The position numbers and the translations under genes were made by a program. Shown in pieces: positions 6,943-13,998 of a stretch of 14,643 nucleotides of DNA. The notes under the pieces are model-generated. The model searched no databases. It saw nothing but the letters and a program-made list of their open reading frames with translations, and was not told the origin of the DNA. Within the stretch, counting starts at the first letter, position 1; each line of letters starts with the position of its first letter. Origin of the DNA: JAKPQD01 sp029572965 (GTDB lineage: Bacteria > Bacteroidota > Bacteroidia > Bacteroidales > DTGW01); assembly GCA_035374585.1 (NCBI GenBank), contig DAOSPF010000070.1, forward strand, positions 1-14,643, read 5' to 3'.

Positions 6943-7752
6943 TTATCCAAAATAATCAGAATGACAACTACCCAAAGCTACAAATTCTTTGGGAGTATAT
7001 CCCGACAGCGATTTAAAATCTTTGATAAAGTGCGACTGGTCAAAATACCCGTTATTATAAGCATATTCTGTAAGGTATGTCTTATCTCCCAGGCTCAAAC
7101 GCCTCAATACCTCTTGGAAACGGACAATGCGAATAAATTGTTTTGGCGATTTGCCCATAAATGTTGCAAACTTACGCTCCAGGCTTCGGGGGGTAGTAGC
7201 CAGTTTACTGCACAGCTCACGGGCCGTAATCTGTCCCCCGGTACTATTGATGTATTGAATGCTTTGATTGAGAAGCAGATATTCTGACTCTTTAACCGGG
7301 CAGAGCTTGCTAATCAGGAAGCGCTCGATAATGGCAATCCTGTTTTGAAGGTCTTTTGCTGCTGTAACCTGTTCTTCTATTCGTTTTATTTCTTTGTTAA
7401 AGACCTCTTGCAGGTTAATTCCAATATTTTCGACCTCTACAAGAGGAAACCTAAAGAAATTGCAAGCCCCATGAGGATAAAATTTAACAGCCAAAAGCCC
7501 AGCCTCGCCTTGCGTATAAACATCAGAATAGGCATTGCTCATTCCCCCCAGCATGGATAAAGACTGGACGGTGGTGGTATTGTCGCAATGCTTCATCACA
7601 AAAGGCTTTCGGTAATGAAACAGCAACTCTATATTGCCAGTAGGCACAACCCGCTCGCATACCTCGCCTTCCGAAGCTTCTGCCTCAAGAATCCAGTAGT
7701 GCCTTACGTATTTTGCAAGTATTCCGGATGGTTTTATAAACTGAAAGTGCAT
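6943..7752 (-). CDS. AraC-family regulator with N-terminal DUF6597-like sensor domain
   Basis: The protein has 269 residues. The N-terminal half (about 1-115) begins FIKPSGILAKYVRHYWILE and contains VVPTGNIELLFHY (35-47), the pattern of DUF6597-type sensor domains. The C-terminal AraC double helix-turn-helix (about 160-260) includes the second-helix region GYFDQSHFIKDFKSLSGYTP. It is first in a two-gene unit with the LysE-type exporter and divergent from the dehydrogenase gene at 7868, so it may regulate either side (inference). A TAGCTTTG box lies 19 bases before its ATG. Effector unknown. Confidence 0.88.
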   Translation of the reverse strand: MHFQFIKPSGILAKYVRHYWILEAEASEGEVCERVVPTGNIELLFHYRKPFVMKHCDNTTTVQSLSMLGGMSNAYSDVYTQGEAGLLAVKFYPHGACNFFRFPLVEVENIGINLQEVFNKEIKRIEEQVTAAKDLQNRIAIIERFLISKLCPVKESEYLLLNQSIQYINSTGGQITARELCSKLATTPRSLERKFATFMGKSPKQFIRIVRFQEVLRRLSLGDKTYLTEYAYNNGYFDQSHFIKDFKSLSGYTPKEFVALGSCHSDYFG

Positions 7753-7771
7753 GAAGGGGTGATTTTGAATG

Positions 7772-7779
7772 CAAAGCTA
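7772..7779 (-). promoter_or_regulatory. -7 promoter box for the araC-lysE unit
   Basis: The minus strand reads TAGCTTTG, a perfect TAnnTTTG, 19 bases before the AraC ATG at 7752. The 13-base block CAAAGCTAAAGTA is identical to that at 1767-1779 in front of the DUF1653 gene. The -33 element is not clear. Confidence 0.45.
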
Positions 7780-7836
7780 AAGTATTTTTGTACAAATTAT
7801 TAAAAGAAAGCTGGCACTATTTTTGTCTTTTCCCAG

Positions 7837-7844
7837 TATCTTTG
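7837..7844 (+). promoter_or_regulatory. -7 promoter box for the short-chain dehydrogenase gene
   Basis: TATCTTTG fits TAnnTTTG and lies 23 bases before the ATG at 7868, giving a short leader. A second match, TATTTTTG, is at 7818-7825 and could be an alternative. No TTTG stands at the ideal -33 distance for the nearer box. Confidence 0.4.
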
Positions 7845-7867
7845 AAATAATTTTAAACATCAGGCTT

Positions 7868-8626
7868 ATGAAAAAAATTGCACTTGTTACAGGTGTTACA
7901 TCTGGTATTGGATTGGCAACCGCCCGTATTTTGGCAAAAAATGGTTATAACCTAATTATAACCGGAAGAAGAAAAGAGCTTTTAGAAAAGGTAAAAACGG
8001 AAATCACTGCTAATACTGATGCTCAAGTGCTTGATTTGAATTTTGACTTACGTAAACGCAAGGATGTAGTTGATGCCATTGCTTCATTGCCCGAAAAATG
8101 GAAAGCTATAGACGTACTGGTTAACAATGCCGGCTTAGCTTCTGGCCTTGACCCAATACAATCTGGCGATATTGAAGATTGGGAAAAGATGATTGACACC
8201 AATGTTAAGGGGTTGCTGTATATAACCCGTGAAGTTGCCCCATTGATGGTTGCCCGGAACAACGGGCATATTATAAACATTAGCTCTATTGCCGGACATG
8301 AGGTATATCCTAACGGAAACGTTTACTGTGCTACGAAACATGCTGTTGAAGCTTTGAATAAGGCAATGCGTATGGATATGGTGAAGCACAACATCAAGGT
8401 AACCTCTATAGCCCCGGGGATGGTAGAAACGGAGTTCTCTATTGTCCGTTTTCATGGCGATACAAATAGGGCTAAAAAGTTCTATGACGGATTGACCCCG
8501 CTTAATGCCGATGATATTGCTGATGCTATATTGTACGTGGTTACGCGCCCGGCACATGTTTGTATCAACGAAATGCTGATTATGCCTACAGCTCAGGCTA
8601 GTGCCACAGTGGTAAACAGAAGTTAG
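7868..8626 (+). CDS. Short-chain dehydrogenase/reductase, YdfG-like
   Basis: This classical SDR of 252 residues binds its cofactor with TGVTSGIG (8-15). The arginine pair at 34-35 after the second strand suggests NADP(H). NNAG (86-89), the catalytic serine near 139-140 and Y153xxxK157 complete the active site. The whole protein, including the PGMVETEFS region and the final MPTAQA, resembles E. coli YdfG, an NADP-dependent 3-hydroxy-acid/serine dehydrogenase and malonic semialdehyde reductase; the exact substrate here is not proven. The ATG at 7868 starts right at the first beta strand. An upstream TTG at 7823 would add 15 residues but would place the -7 box inside the gene. It is divergent from the AraC gene and ends 6 bp before a strong hairpin. 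Confidence 0.9.
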   Translation: MKKIALVTGVTSGIGLATARILAKNGYNLIITGRRKELLEKVKTEITANTDAQVLDLNFDLRKRKDVVDAIASLPEKWKAIDVLVNNAGLASGLDPIQSGDIEDWEKMIDTNVKGLLYITREVAPLMVARNNGHIINISSIAGHEVYPNGNVYCATKHAVEALNKAMRMDMVKHNIKVTSIAPGMVETEFSIVRFHGDTNRAKKFYDGLTPLNADDIADAILYVVTRPAHVCINEMLIMPTAQASATVVNRS

Positions 8627-8632
8627 TTATAA

Positions 8633-8662
8633 AAAAAGCGGAACCTCTCGATTCCGCTTTTT
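8633..8662. terminator. Bidirectional Rho-independent terminator
   Basis: A perfect 11-bp stem, AAAAAGCGGAA (8633-8643) with TTCCGCTTTTT (8652-8662), closes an 8-base loop. A-rich and T-rich flanks give a U tract in both directions. It lies 6 bp after the dehydrogenase stop and 19 bp after the acyl-CoA dehydrogenase stop, which converge here. Confidence 0.9.
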
Positions 8663-8681
8663 GTTATGGTAATAAATCCGA

Positions 8682-10388
8682 TTATTCCATTTTAAATTTG
8701 CCCAAATCGTTAACGCTTGAGTTTTTGATAAAGTCAGCACGTTGGGCATTTTGCGAACGAGCCCACTTAACAAAAATCTCGGTTGTCTTCCAATAGTTGT
8801 GGTCACGGTTGGTATCTGACAACAATAAATATCCCATGATGATATAACCTGCCATCTCTACCAAACGACGTGCATGAAAATCAATATATTCAGGATTGTT
8901 CACTTCTACAACTTTCTTCACAGCAGCTTCGTACTCATCGGTCATTGCTACTAAAATACGGCGATATGTTTCAAGCTCTGGTTTAATCTGTTCTGCTTCA
9001 TACTCTCTGATTTTTGTCAAATAATTACCAGAAGTAACAAAGCGAATAGCAGCAACTACCTGAAGTTGTGTAGTACCTTCGTAAATTGAAGTAATACGAG
9101 CATCGCGGTAAATACGTTCACAGGCATAATCTTTCATAAAGCCTGACCCCCCATGAACCTGGATGGCATCGTAAGCATTTTGGTTAGCAAATTCCGAACC
9201 CAAACCTTTGGCAAGAGGGGTAAACATGTCAGCCCATTTCTGGAACTTCTTCATTTCTTCTTTTTCTTCTTTAGTCAGCTCACGTTCTTCTGAAATGTGC
9301 ATCAATGTTTTGTAAACATCAACAAAACGGGCTGTTTCGTACAACATAGTACGCGCAGCATCCAATTTTGCTTTCATTAAAGAAAGCATCTCATATATAG
9401 CCGGAAATTCAATAATAGCTTTACCAAACTGTTGACGATCTTTAGCATAAGCAAGGGCTTCGCGATATGCAGCTTCGCAAACGCCAACAGACTGGGCTGC
9501 AATACCTAAACGAGCGCCGTTCATCAATGCCATTACATATTTGATCAAACCAAGTTTGCGCTGCCCGCAAAGTTCAGCTTTGGCATTCTTGAAAACAAGC
9601 TCGCAGGTTGGAGAACCTTTGATACCCATTTTATTTTCAATACGACGAACAGTAACACCGCCATCATTTTTGTCATAGATAAACATTGAAAGACCACGAC
9701 CGTCGGTTGTCCCTTCTTCTGAACGAGCCAAAACAAGTGAAATATGGCCATCTCCATTGGTGATAAAACGTTTTACACCGTTCAATAACCATGTTCCTTG
9801 TTTTTCGTCATAAGTAGCTTTCAACATCACAGCCTGAAGGTCAGAACCTGCATCAGGCTCTGTTAAGTCCATAGCCATTGTTTCGCCTTTGCAAACACGC
9901 GAAAGATAGCGCATTTTTTGCTCTTCGGTTGCAAACTCGTTGATAGTTTCTGCGCAGTCCTGCAATCCCCAGATGTTAACAAAACCGCAGTCAGCGCGTG
10001 ACACCATATCTGCAGCCATGATATAAGGAACAATAGGGAAATTAAGACCTCCAAAACGACGAGGTAATGACATACCCATCAATCCTGCTTTGTTCAATGC
10101 ATCGAGGTTTACAACTGTACCTGGAGCATATTGTACATGGCCATCAACAAGCTGAGGCCCATCATGATCAACAGATTCAGCATTAGGAGCAATGATATCC
10201 CCACAGATTTCACCAACAATTTCAAGAACTTTCTCAAAACTGTCGATAGCATCTTCATAATCATGCGGAGCATAGTCGAACTTATCTTTCTGAGTATAAT
10301 TTCTTTCTTTCAACTCTACAATCCTGCGCATAAGCGGATGATTGAGGTGGAATTTTAATTCCGGTGTATCGGTATAAAAATTAGCCAT
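8682..10388 (-). CDS. Acyl-CoA dehydrogenase (long Bacteroidota form)
   Basis: This FAD flavoprotein oxidises acyl-CoA to trans-2-enoyl-CoA, or catalyses the reverse reduction, passing electrons to or from ETF. At 568 residues it is longer than the roughly 380-residue short-chain enzymes. It has the flavin-binding block MAMDLTEPDAGSD (171-183), KRFITNGD (206-213), VHGGSGFMKD (411-420) and RITSIYEGTTQ (431-441), in which E437 matches the catalytic glutamate of MCAD-type enzymes. A charged insert (about 363-385) and a C-terminal extension of about 110 residues account for the extra length. It is the last gene of the etfB-etfA-acd unit. I place the start at the ATG at 10388; a TTG at 10412 lies within the heptamer repeats. 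Chain-length preference and the direction of the reaction in vivo are unknown. Confidence 0.92.
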   Translation of the reverse strand: MANFYTDTPELKFHLNHPLMRRIVELKERNYTQKDKFDYAPHDYEDAIDSFEKVLEIVGEICGDIIAPNAESVDHDGPQLVDGHVQYAPGTVVNLDALNKAGLMGMSLPRRFGGLNFPIVPYIMAADMVSRADCGFVNIWGLQDCAETINEFATEEQKMRYLSRVCKGETMAMDLTEPDAGSDLQAVMLKATYDEKQGTWLLNGVKRFITNGDGHISLVLARSEEGTTDGRGLSMFIYDKNDGGVTVRRIENKMGIKGSPTCELVFKNAKAELCGQRKLGLIKYVMALMNGARLGIAAQSVGVCEAAYREALAYAKDRQQFGKAIIEFPAIYEMLSLMKAKLDAARTMLYETARFVDVYKTLMHISEERELTKEEKEEMKKFQKWADMFTPLAKGLGSEFANQNAYDAIQVHGGSGFMKDYACERIYRDARITSIYEGTTQLQVVAAIRFVTSGNYLTKIREYEAEQIKPELETYRRILVAMTDEYEAAVKKVVEVNNPEYIDFHARRLVEMAGYIIMGYLLLSDTNRDHNYWKTTEIFVKWARSQNAQRADFIKNSSVNDLGKFKME

Positions 10389-10404
10389 TTTTCTATTTAT
10401 TTTT

Positions 10405-10432
10405 AGATCCAAGAATCAAGAATCAAGAATCA
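10405..10432 (-). repeat. Left heptamer array between etfA and acd
   Basis: On the minus strand three identical 7-mers TGATTCT (10426-10432, 10419-10425, 10412-10418) are followed by TGGATCT (10405-10411). They fit the same TRRYTCW consensus, with one deviation, as the arrays around 4023-4440. The partner array is at 10460-10487. Confidence 0.75.
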
Positions 10433-10459
10433 AGACCTTTAGTCTATTTTCTTTAATCT

Positions 10460-10487
10460 TGGCTCATGGCTCTTGGTTCTTAACTCT
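10460..10487 (+). repeat. Right heptamer array between etfA and acd
   Basis: On the plus strand four adjacent 7-mers TGGCTCA, TGGCTCT, TGGTTCT and TAACTCT fit TRRYTCW. The last unit runs into the etfA stop codon (10486-10488). With the array at 10405-10432 it forms an outward-pointing inverted pair around 27 bp, and the arms could also pair imperfectly in the mRNA. Confidence 0.75.
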
Positions 10488-11505
10488 ATTTACTATTTTG
10501 TTTGTAATATTTAATCATCTTAGGGAGCACATCTTCAATATTGCCGGTAATTACATAGTCTGCAATCTTGTTGATAGGGGCATTGGGGTCATTGTTTACC
10601 GAGATGATCATGCTTGACTCTTGCATACCCGCAATATGTTGAATCTGACCAGAGATACCACAAGCAATATATAACTTTGGACGTACAGTAACACCTGTTT
10701 GTCCAATCTGACGCTCATGTTCAGCATATCCGGCATCAACAGCAGCACGTGATGCGCCTACTTCAGCACCAATAACAGCAGCTAATTCGTACAACAAAGC
10801 AAAATTCTCTTTTGAGCCAACACCATAACCTCCTGCAACAATGATAGATGAGTTTTTGATGTTTACTTTTGATTTTTCCATGTGACGCTCAACAATGCTG
10901 ATGGCAAAGTCTGAAGCAGAAACATATTTGTCAGCATCGAGTTTTACAACTTCACCTTTATGGTTGGCATTGAAAATTTCTTTTTTCATTACCCCTTCAC
11001 GAACAGTAGCCATCTGAGGACGGCAGTCTGGGTTCACGATGGTAGCAATGATGTTTCCTCCAAAAGCTGGACGAATTTGATAAAGAAGGTCTTTATATTC
11101 TTTACCTGTCTTGGTTTCGGTATGAGGGCCAATCTCGAGGTTAGTACAGTCAGCTGTTAAACCGCTCTTCAATGCTGAAGATACACGTGGGCCTAAGTCA
11201 CGACCTGTTGTTGTTGCTCCCATCAAACAGATTTGTGGTTTTTGTTCTTCAAACAATTTAACACAAATTGAAGTGTGAGGCAATGTTTGGTAATGTTCCA
11301 GACGTTTGTCATCGACAACATACAGCGTATCTACGCCGTAAGGAAAAACCTGGCTTCCGATACTGTCTAACTTATAACCAATGGCGAGAGCTTCGAGCTT
11401 GCATTTCAAATCCTGAGCAAGTTTGCGACCTTTGGTAATCAGCTCAAGGCTGACATCGGCCACTTTACCCTCTTCTATTTCGCAATATACTACAATATTA
11501 TTCAT
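10486..11505 (-). CDS. etfA: Electron transfer flavoprotein, alpha subunit
   Basis: EtfA pairs with EtfB to carry electrons between acyl-CoA dehydrogenase and an acceptor or donor; its C-terminal domain binds FAD. The 339-residue product shows VAGGYGVGSKENF (223-235), GASRAAVDAGY (250-260), the FAD signature GQTGVTVRPKLYIACGISG (268-286) and NNDPNAPI (304-311). The start is the ATG at 11505, which opens the first beta strand (NNIVVYCEIEEG). An upstream ATG at 11559 would add 18 residues that are merely translated octamer repeat. It lies 76 bp after etfB and 97 bp before acd, both gaps filled by repeat arrays. Confidence 0.95.
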   Translation of the reverse strand: MNNIVVYCEIEEGKVADVSLELITKGRKLAQDLKCKLEALAIGYKLDSIGSQVFPYGVDTLYVVDDKRLEHYQTLPHTSICVKLFEEQKPQICLMGATTTGRDLGPRVSSALKSGLTADCTNLEIGPHTETKTGKEYKDLLYQIRPAFGGNIIATIVNPDCRPQMATVREGVMKKEIFNANHKGEVVKLDADKYVSASDFAISIVERHMEKSKVNIKNSSIIVAGGYGVGSKENFALLYELAAVIGAEVGASRAAVDAGYAEHERQIGQTGVTVRPKLYIACGISGQIQHIAGMQESSMIISVNNDPNAPINKIADYVITGNIEDVLPKMIKYYKQNSK

Positions 11506-11513
11506 TTCTTTTA

Positions 11514-11582
11514 ATTTGAAAATTTGTGAATTTGAAAATTTGTGAATGTTTCCATTCATTGCTAATTAACAAATTAGCTAAT
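11514..11582. repeat. Paired octamer arrays between etfB and etfA
   Basis: Four 8-mers on the minus strand, alternating TTTCAAAT and TCACAAAT, fill 11514-11545. Three 8-mers on the plus strand, TTGCTAAT, TAACAAAT and TAGCTAAT, fill 11559-11582. All fit TNNCWAAT and point outward from a 13-bp centre. The right array reaches the etfB stop codon. The centre forms a hairpin in the mRNA with stem UGAAUG / CAUUCA and loop GAAA (11543-11558), and GCTAATT / AATTAGC (11561-11578) can form a second. Confidence 0.7.
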
Positions 11583-12454
11583 TATCCTATAGTGTGATTT
11601 TCAATAAGTTCTTTCATCAATTGATTGATATCGTTATCTCCATCAGTGAGCCTCTTTGATTCCTTAGCCTGAAATACAATATTTTCTATCTTTTTTACTT
11701 TGGTAGGTGAACCAGAAAGACCAAGTTGTTCTCTATCACATTCGATATCGTTTACACTCCACTCTTTAATATTGAGATAAGGCTTGTCATTGATCATCGC
11801 CAAATAATCTTCGCTTTTCTCAGCCCTTTCGCTCATAGTAGAGGAATGTTTGTATTTCATCAACAATTTTGCGTTTCGCGGACGACATTCGGCTGCTGAA
11901 CCATTTACGGTTATTACTAATGGTAACTTACCTTCAACAACTTCAATACCACGTTCCAAACGACGTTTGATTTTTATTACATTATTCTTTACAGAAACAA
12001 CTTCTTCTGCATAAGTAATTTGTGGAATACCAAGTTTTTCGGCAACCTGAGGGCCTACCTGTGCTGTATCTCCATCAATAGCCTGACGCCCACAGATGAT
12101 AAGATCGTAATCTTTAACTTTTCTGATAGCACAAGCAATAGCATATGAAGTTGCCAAAGTATCTGCACCTGCAAATGCCCTGTCTGTCAACAAAATGCCA
12201 TCATCGGCACCTCTGAACAATCCTTCACGCAACACTTCTGCTGCACGTACAGGACCCATGGTCAATAATGTAATGTGTGTACCTGGAAATTGATCTTTCA
12301 AGCGTAAAGCTTGTTCAAGTGCATTCAAATCTTCAGGGTTGAAGATGGCAGGTAATGCTGCCCTGTTTACGGTCCCGTCTGCTTTCATGGCATCTTTGCC
12401 CACGTTACGTGTATCCGGAACCTGTTTAGCTAATACAATGATTTTTAGTCCCAT
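11582..12454 (-). CDS. etfB: Electron transfer flavoprotein, beta subunit
   Basis: EtfB is the second subunit of the ETF heterodimer and holds AMP, or a second FAD in electron-bifurcating ETFs. The 290-residue protein has KQVPDT (10-15), DRAFAGADT (91-99), the family signature GRQAIDGDTAQVGP (122-135) and LGLSGSPTKV (244-253). These blocks resemble the clostridial and Megasphaera type that takes electrons from NADH more than the mitochondrial type, which is suggestive but not proof of bifurcation. It is the first gene of the operon. The ATG at 12454 lies about 36 bases after the expected transcription start of the CTTG-N19-TATATTTG promoter. Confidence 0.95.
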   Translation of the reverse strand: MGLKIIVLAKQVPDTRNVGKDAMKADGTVNRAALPAIFNPEDLNALEQALRLKDQFPGTHITLLTMGPVRAAEVLREGLFRGADDGILLTDRAFAGADTLATSYAIACAIRKVKDYDLIICGRQAIDGDTAQVGPQVAEKLGIPQITYAEEVVSVKNNVIKIKRRLERGIEVVEGKLPLVITVNGSAAECRPRNAKLLMKYKHSSTMSERAEKSEDYLAMINDKPYLNIKEWSVNDIECDREQLGLSGSPTKVKKIENIVFQAKESKRLTDGDNDINQLMKELIENHTIG

Positions 12455-12496
12455 TATCTTAATTTATTAGTAAAATTGTTTTCAAAATTCGGCGGA

Positions 12497-12527
12497 CAAA
12501 TATAAACATAACTCAATAAATAACAAG
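12497..12527 (-). promoter_or_regulatory. Promoter of the etfB-etfA-acd operon
   Basis: On the minus strand CTTG (12524-12527) is followed after exactly 19 bases by TATATTTG (12497-12504). This matches the Bacteroidota -33/-7 pattern TTTG-N19-TAnnTTTG with one mismatch, and transcription would start about 35 bases before the etfB ATG. Confidence 0.65.
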
Positions 12528-12625
12528 GGCATACAATTTTGAATGGTTATAAATAAGGTATATTTATTCACACCCTTTCATTTCTCATTAGAAAACAAGG
12601 AGTTATAAAGTTTATAAAGCAATAA

Positions 12626-12727
12626 AAACAAGGTTTTTCATCCGTAAATAATTTTATAAATAAGGTCGGATGAACCCCGAAAGGCTCTCCGAAGGAAATC
12701 TCGCATGATGAATATTTATCCTTGTTT
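12626..12727. other. Possible structured element upstream of ftsE
   Basis: Outer arms AAACAAGG (12626-12633) and CCTTGTTT (12720-12727) are perfectly complementary. Inside, TTCATCCG (12637-12644) pairs with CGGATGAA (12667-12674). The remaining segment 12675-12706 carries two small CC-GAAA-GG / CC-GAA-GG type motifs and is clearly richer in G and C than the AT-rich DNA around it. It could be an RNA leader, a small RNA or a remnant of a small inverted-repeat element. I do not recognise a riboswitch class. Confidence 0.35.
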
Positions 12728-12793
12728 GTGTTTAAAAAATCATGCTCGTTTCATTTGAAAAAAATTTTAAAATAATTCAAAAGTCAAAACTCG

Positions 12794-12824
12794 TTTCAAT
12801 TGTTCAAGATGTTGATTATTTTTA
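12794..12824 (+). promoter_or_regulatory. Weak candidate promoter of ftsE
   Basis: TTTC (12794-12797) is followed after 19 bases by TATTTTTA (12817-12824), each one mismatch from TTTG and TAnnTTTG. The ftsE ATG is 22 bases further on. A perfect match is absent, so the call is tentative. Confidence 0.3.
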
Positions 12825-12846
12825 CTCAAAATTATTAAGAACCATT

Positions 12847-13557
12847 ATGTCGTTAGATACCATCATAGAATTCTGTAATGCAAAGATTTGCCAACAGGAT
12901 CACCTTGTAATGAGCAATGTAAACTTCAAAGTCGATAAAGGCGAATTTGTTTACCTCATAGGCAAAGTTGGAAGTGGAAAATCTTCGCTGATAAAAACCA
13001 TCAATGCTGAGCTTCCTTTGACTGAAGGAACTGGATTTGTGGCCGGTTTTGAACTTGATAAACTTAAACCCAGGAAAATCCCTTATCTCAGAAGAAAACT
13101 TGGTGTTGTGTTTCAGGATTTTCAGCTGCTTACAGACCGTACTGTAATTAAAAACCTTGAATTTGTACTTAAAGCCACCGGATGGAAAGACAAAAAAGAG
13201 ATTGAAAAACGTATTGCCGATGTGTTGGAAAAGACAGGCCTTACCACTAAAGGCTACAAGATGCCGCACCAACTTTCAGGAGGCGAACAACAACGTGTTT
13301 CTATTGCCCGTGCTTTGCTCAACGACCCGGAAATAATATTGGCAGACGAGCCTACCGGTAATCTCGACCCGGACACCTCGGCCGGTATCATGAACCTGCT
13401 ATTTGAAATCAGCCACAATGGCCGTGCCGTAATTATGGCAACTCACAACTACACGTTTTTAAAGAACTTCCCATCTCGTATAGTTAAATGCGAAAATGGA
13501 ACACTTGTAGAAAAAGCCCAAAGCGAAGAAATAGACTTTGAAACGTTGATGAATTAA
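12847..13557 (+). CDS. ftsE: Cell-division ABC-transporter ATP-binding protein FtsE
   Basis: FtsE is the cytoplasmic ATPase that works with the membrane protein FtsX to activate peptidoglycan hydrolases at the septum. The 236-residue protein has Walker A GKVGSGKSS (39-47), the Q-loop glutamine at 90 (FQDFQLL), signature LSGGEQQR (143-150), Walker B IILADEPTGNLD (163-174) and H-loop H200 (ATHN). The FQDFQLL Q-loop and short single-domain form favour FtsE over the related LolD and MacB ATPases, although LolD-type cannot be excluded. No ftsX is next to it, as is common in this phylum. I chose the ATG at 12847 because it starts just before the first strand; an in-frame ATG at 12742 would add 35 residues without recognisable domain character. 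Confidence 0.85.
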   Translation: MSLDTIIEFCNAKICQQDHLVMSNVNFKVDKGEFVYLIGKVGSGKSSLIKTINAELPLTEGTGFVAGFELDKLKPRKIPYLRRKLGVVFQDFQLLTDRTVIKNLEFVLKATGWKDKKEIEKRIADVLEKTGLTTKGYKMPHQLSGGEQQRVSIARALLNDPEIILADEPTGNLDPDTSAGIMNLLFEISHNGRAVIMATHNYTFLKNFPSRIVKCENGTLVEKAQSEEIDFETLMN

Positions 13558-13582
13558 GGTTTTTGCAAAACAATAATATCAT

Positions 13583-13616
13583 TTGATAGTATCAATGTAA
13601 AAGAAGACTTTTACAT
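13583..13616. terminator. Hairpin and palindrome after ftsE
   Basis: Directly after ftsE, TTGATA-G-TATCAA (13583-13595) is a palindrome, and ATGTAAAAG (13595-13603) pairs perfectly with CTTTTACAT (13608-13616) around a 4-base loop. No U tract follows closely, so it is a weak terminator; either element could instead be an operator for the toxin-antitoxin genes. Confidence 0.35.
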
Positions 13617-13659
13617 ACAATCGAGTCCTCAATACTTTTTTTATCGTCCATAAAAATAT

Positions 13660-13667
13660 TACTTTTG
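13660..13667 (+). promoter_or_regulatory. -7 promoter box of the mntA-hepT locus
   Basis: TACTTTTG is a perfect TAnnTTTG, 34 bases before the mntA ATG. Upstream, at the -33 distance, there is only a T run (13636-13642). Confidence 0.45.
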
Positions 13668-13701
13668 CAATACTAAAAACTTGAAATTGAGCAACAAGCG
13701 T

Positions 13702-13998
13702 ATGGATAGAGATGAGATAATCAAATACCTGACAGGACAGAAAGAATATTTCAACCATCGGTACAACATTGCCCAAATAGGCTTGTTTGGAAGTTTCGCC
13801 CGAAATACGCAAACAAAAGATAGCGATATTGATATTGTTTATACAATGGCTCAAAACAAAAAACTTAGTTATTATCAATTGTTTGAAATTATTGAAACTT
13901 TGGAAAGCCACTTTAAACGGAATGTTGAGTTGGTAAATGATAAATATATGGAACCCATTATTAAACATGACGCACAAAAGGATATAATATATGTTTAG
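13702..13998 (+). CDS. mntA: MntA-type nucleotidyltransferase antitoxin
   Basis: This 98-residue minimal nucleotidyltransferase has the motif GSX10DXD exactly (G30, S31, D42, D44) and a likely third carboxylate, E76, in VELV. MntA antitoxins of this kind add AMP to a tyrosine of the HEPN toxin HepT, which silences its RNase; that chemistry is known for the family and inferred here. The ATG at 13702 is preferred over a TTG at 13681. Its 3' end overlaps the hepT start by 8 bp (13991-13998), the usual arrangement of translationally coupled pairs. The gene itself looks intact. Confidence 0.85.
   Translation: MDRDEIIKYLTGQKEYFNHRYNIAQIGLFGSFARNTQTKDSDIDIVYTMAQNKKLSYYQLFEIIETLESHFKRNVELVNDKYMEPIIKHDAQKDIIYV

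Larger units (their letters stand above)
12455..12846. other. 392-bp divergent intergenic region between etfB and ftsE
   Basis: It holds the etfB promoter (12497-12527) on the minus strand. Further in are a 13-base direct repeat TTATAAATAAGGT (12547-12559 and 12654-12666) and a 9-base direct repeat AAAACAAGG (12592-12600 and 12625-12633). It then has a pair of nested inverted repeats around a locally GC-richer patch (12626-12727), and a weak promoter-like pair before ftsE. I see no supported protein gene. Confidence 0.6.

Noticed and set aside
7823..7867. TTG start adding 15 residues to the short-chain dehydrogenase
   Set aside because: SDR proteins begin right before the TGxxxGxG strand, and the extension covers the likely -7 box.
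10389..10412. TTG start adding 8 residues to the acyl-CoA dehydrogenase
   Set aside because: The extra codons reach into the heptamer repeats and the ATG at 10388 is the normal start for the family.
11506..11559. ATG start adding 18 residues to EtfA
   Set aside because: The added residues are translated octamer repeats and lie before the usual EtfA N-terminus at 11505.
12705..12758. 17-codon ORF with an AAGGA nine bases upstream, possible leader peptide of ftsE
   Set aside because: Its composition is not leader-like, Bacteroidota seldom depend on Shine-Dalgarno sequences, and it ends 88 bp before ftsE.
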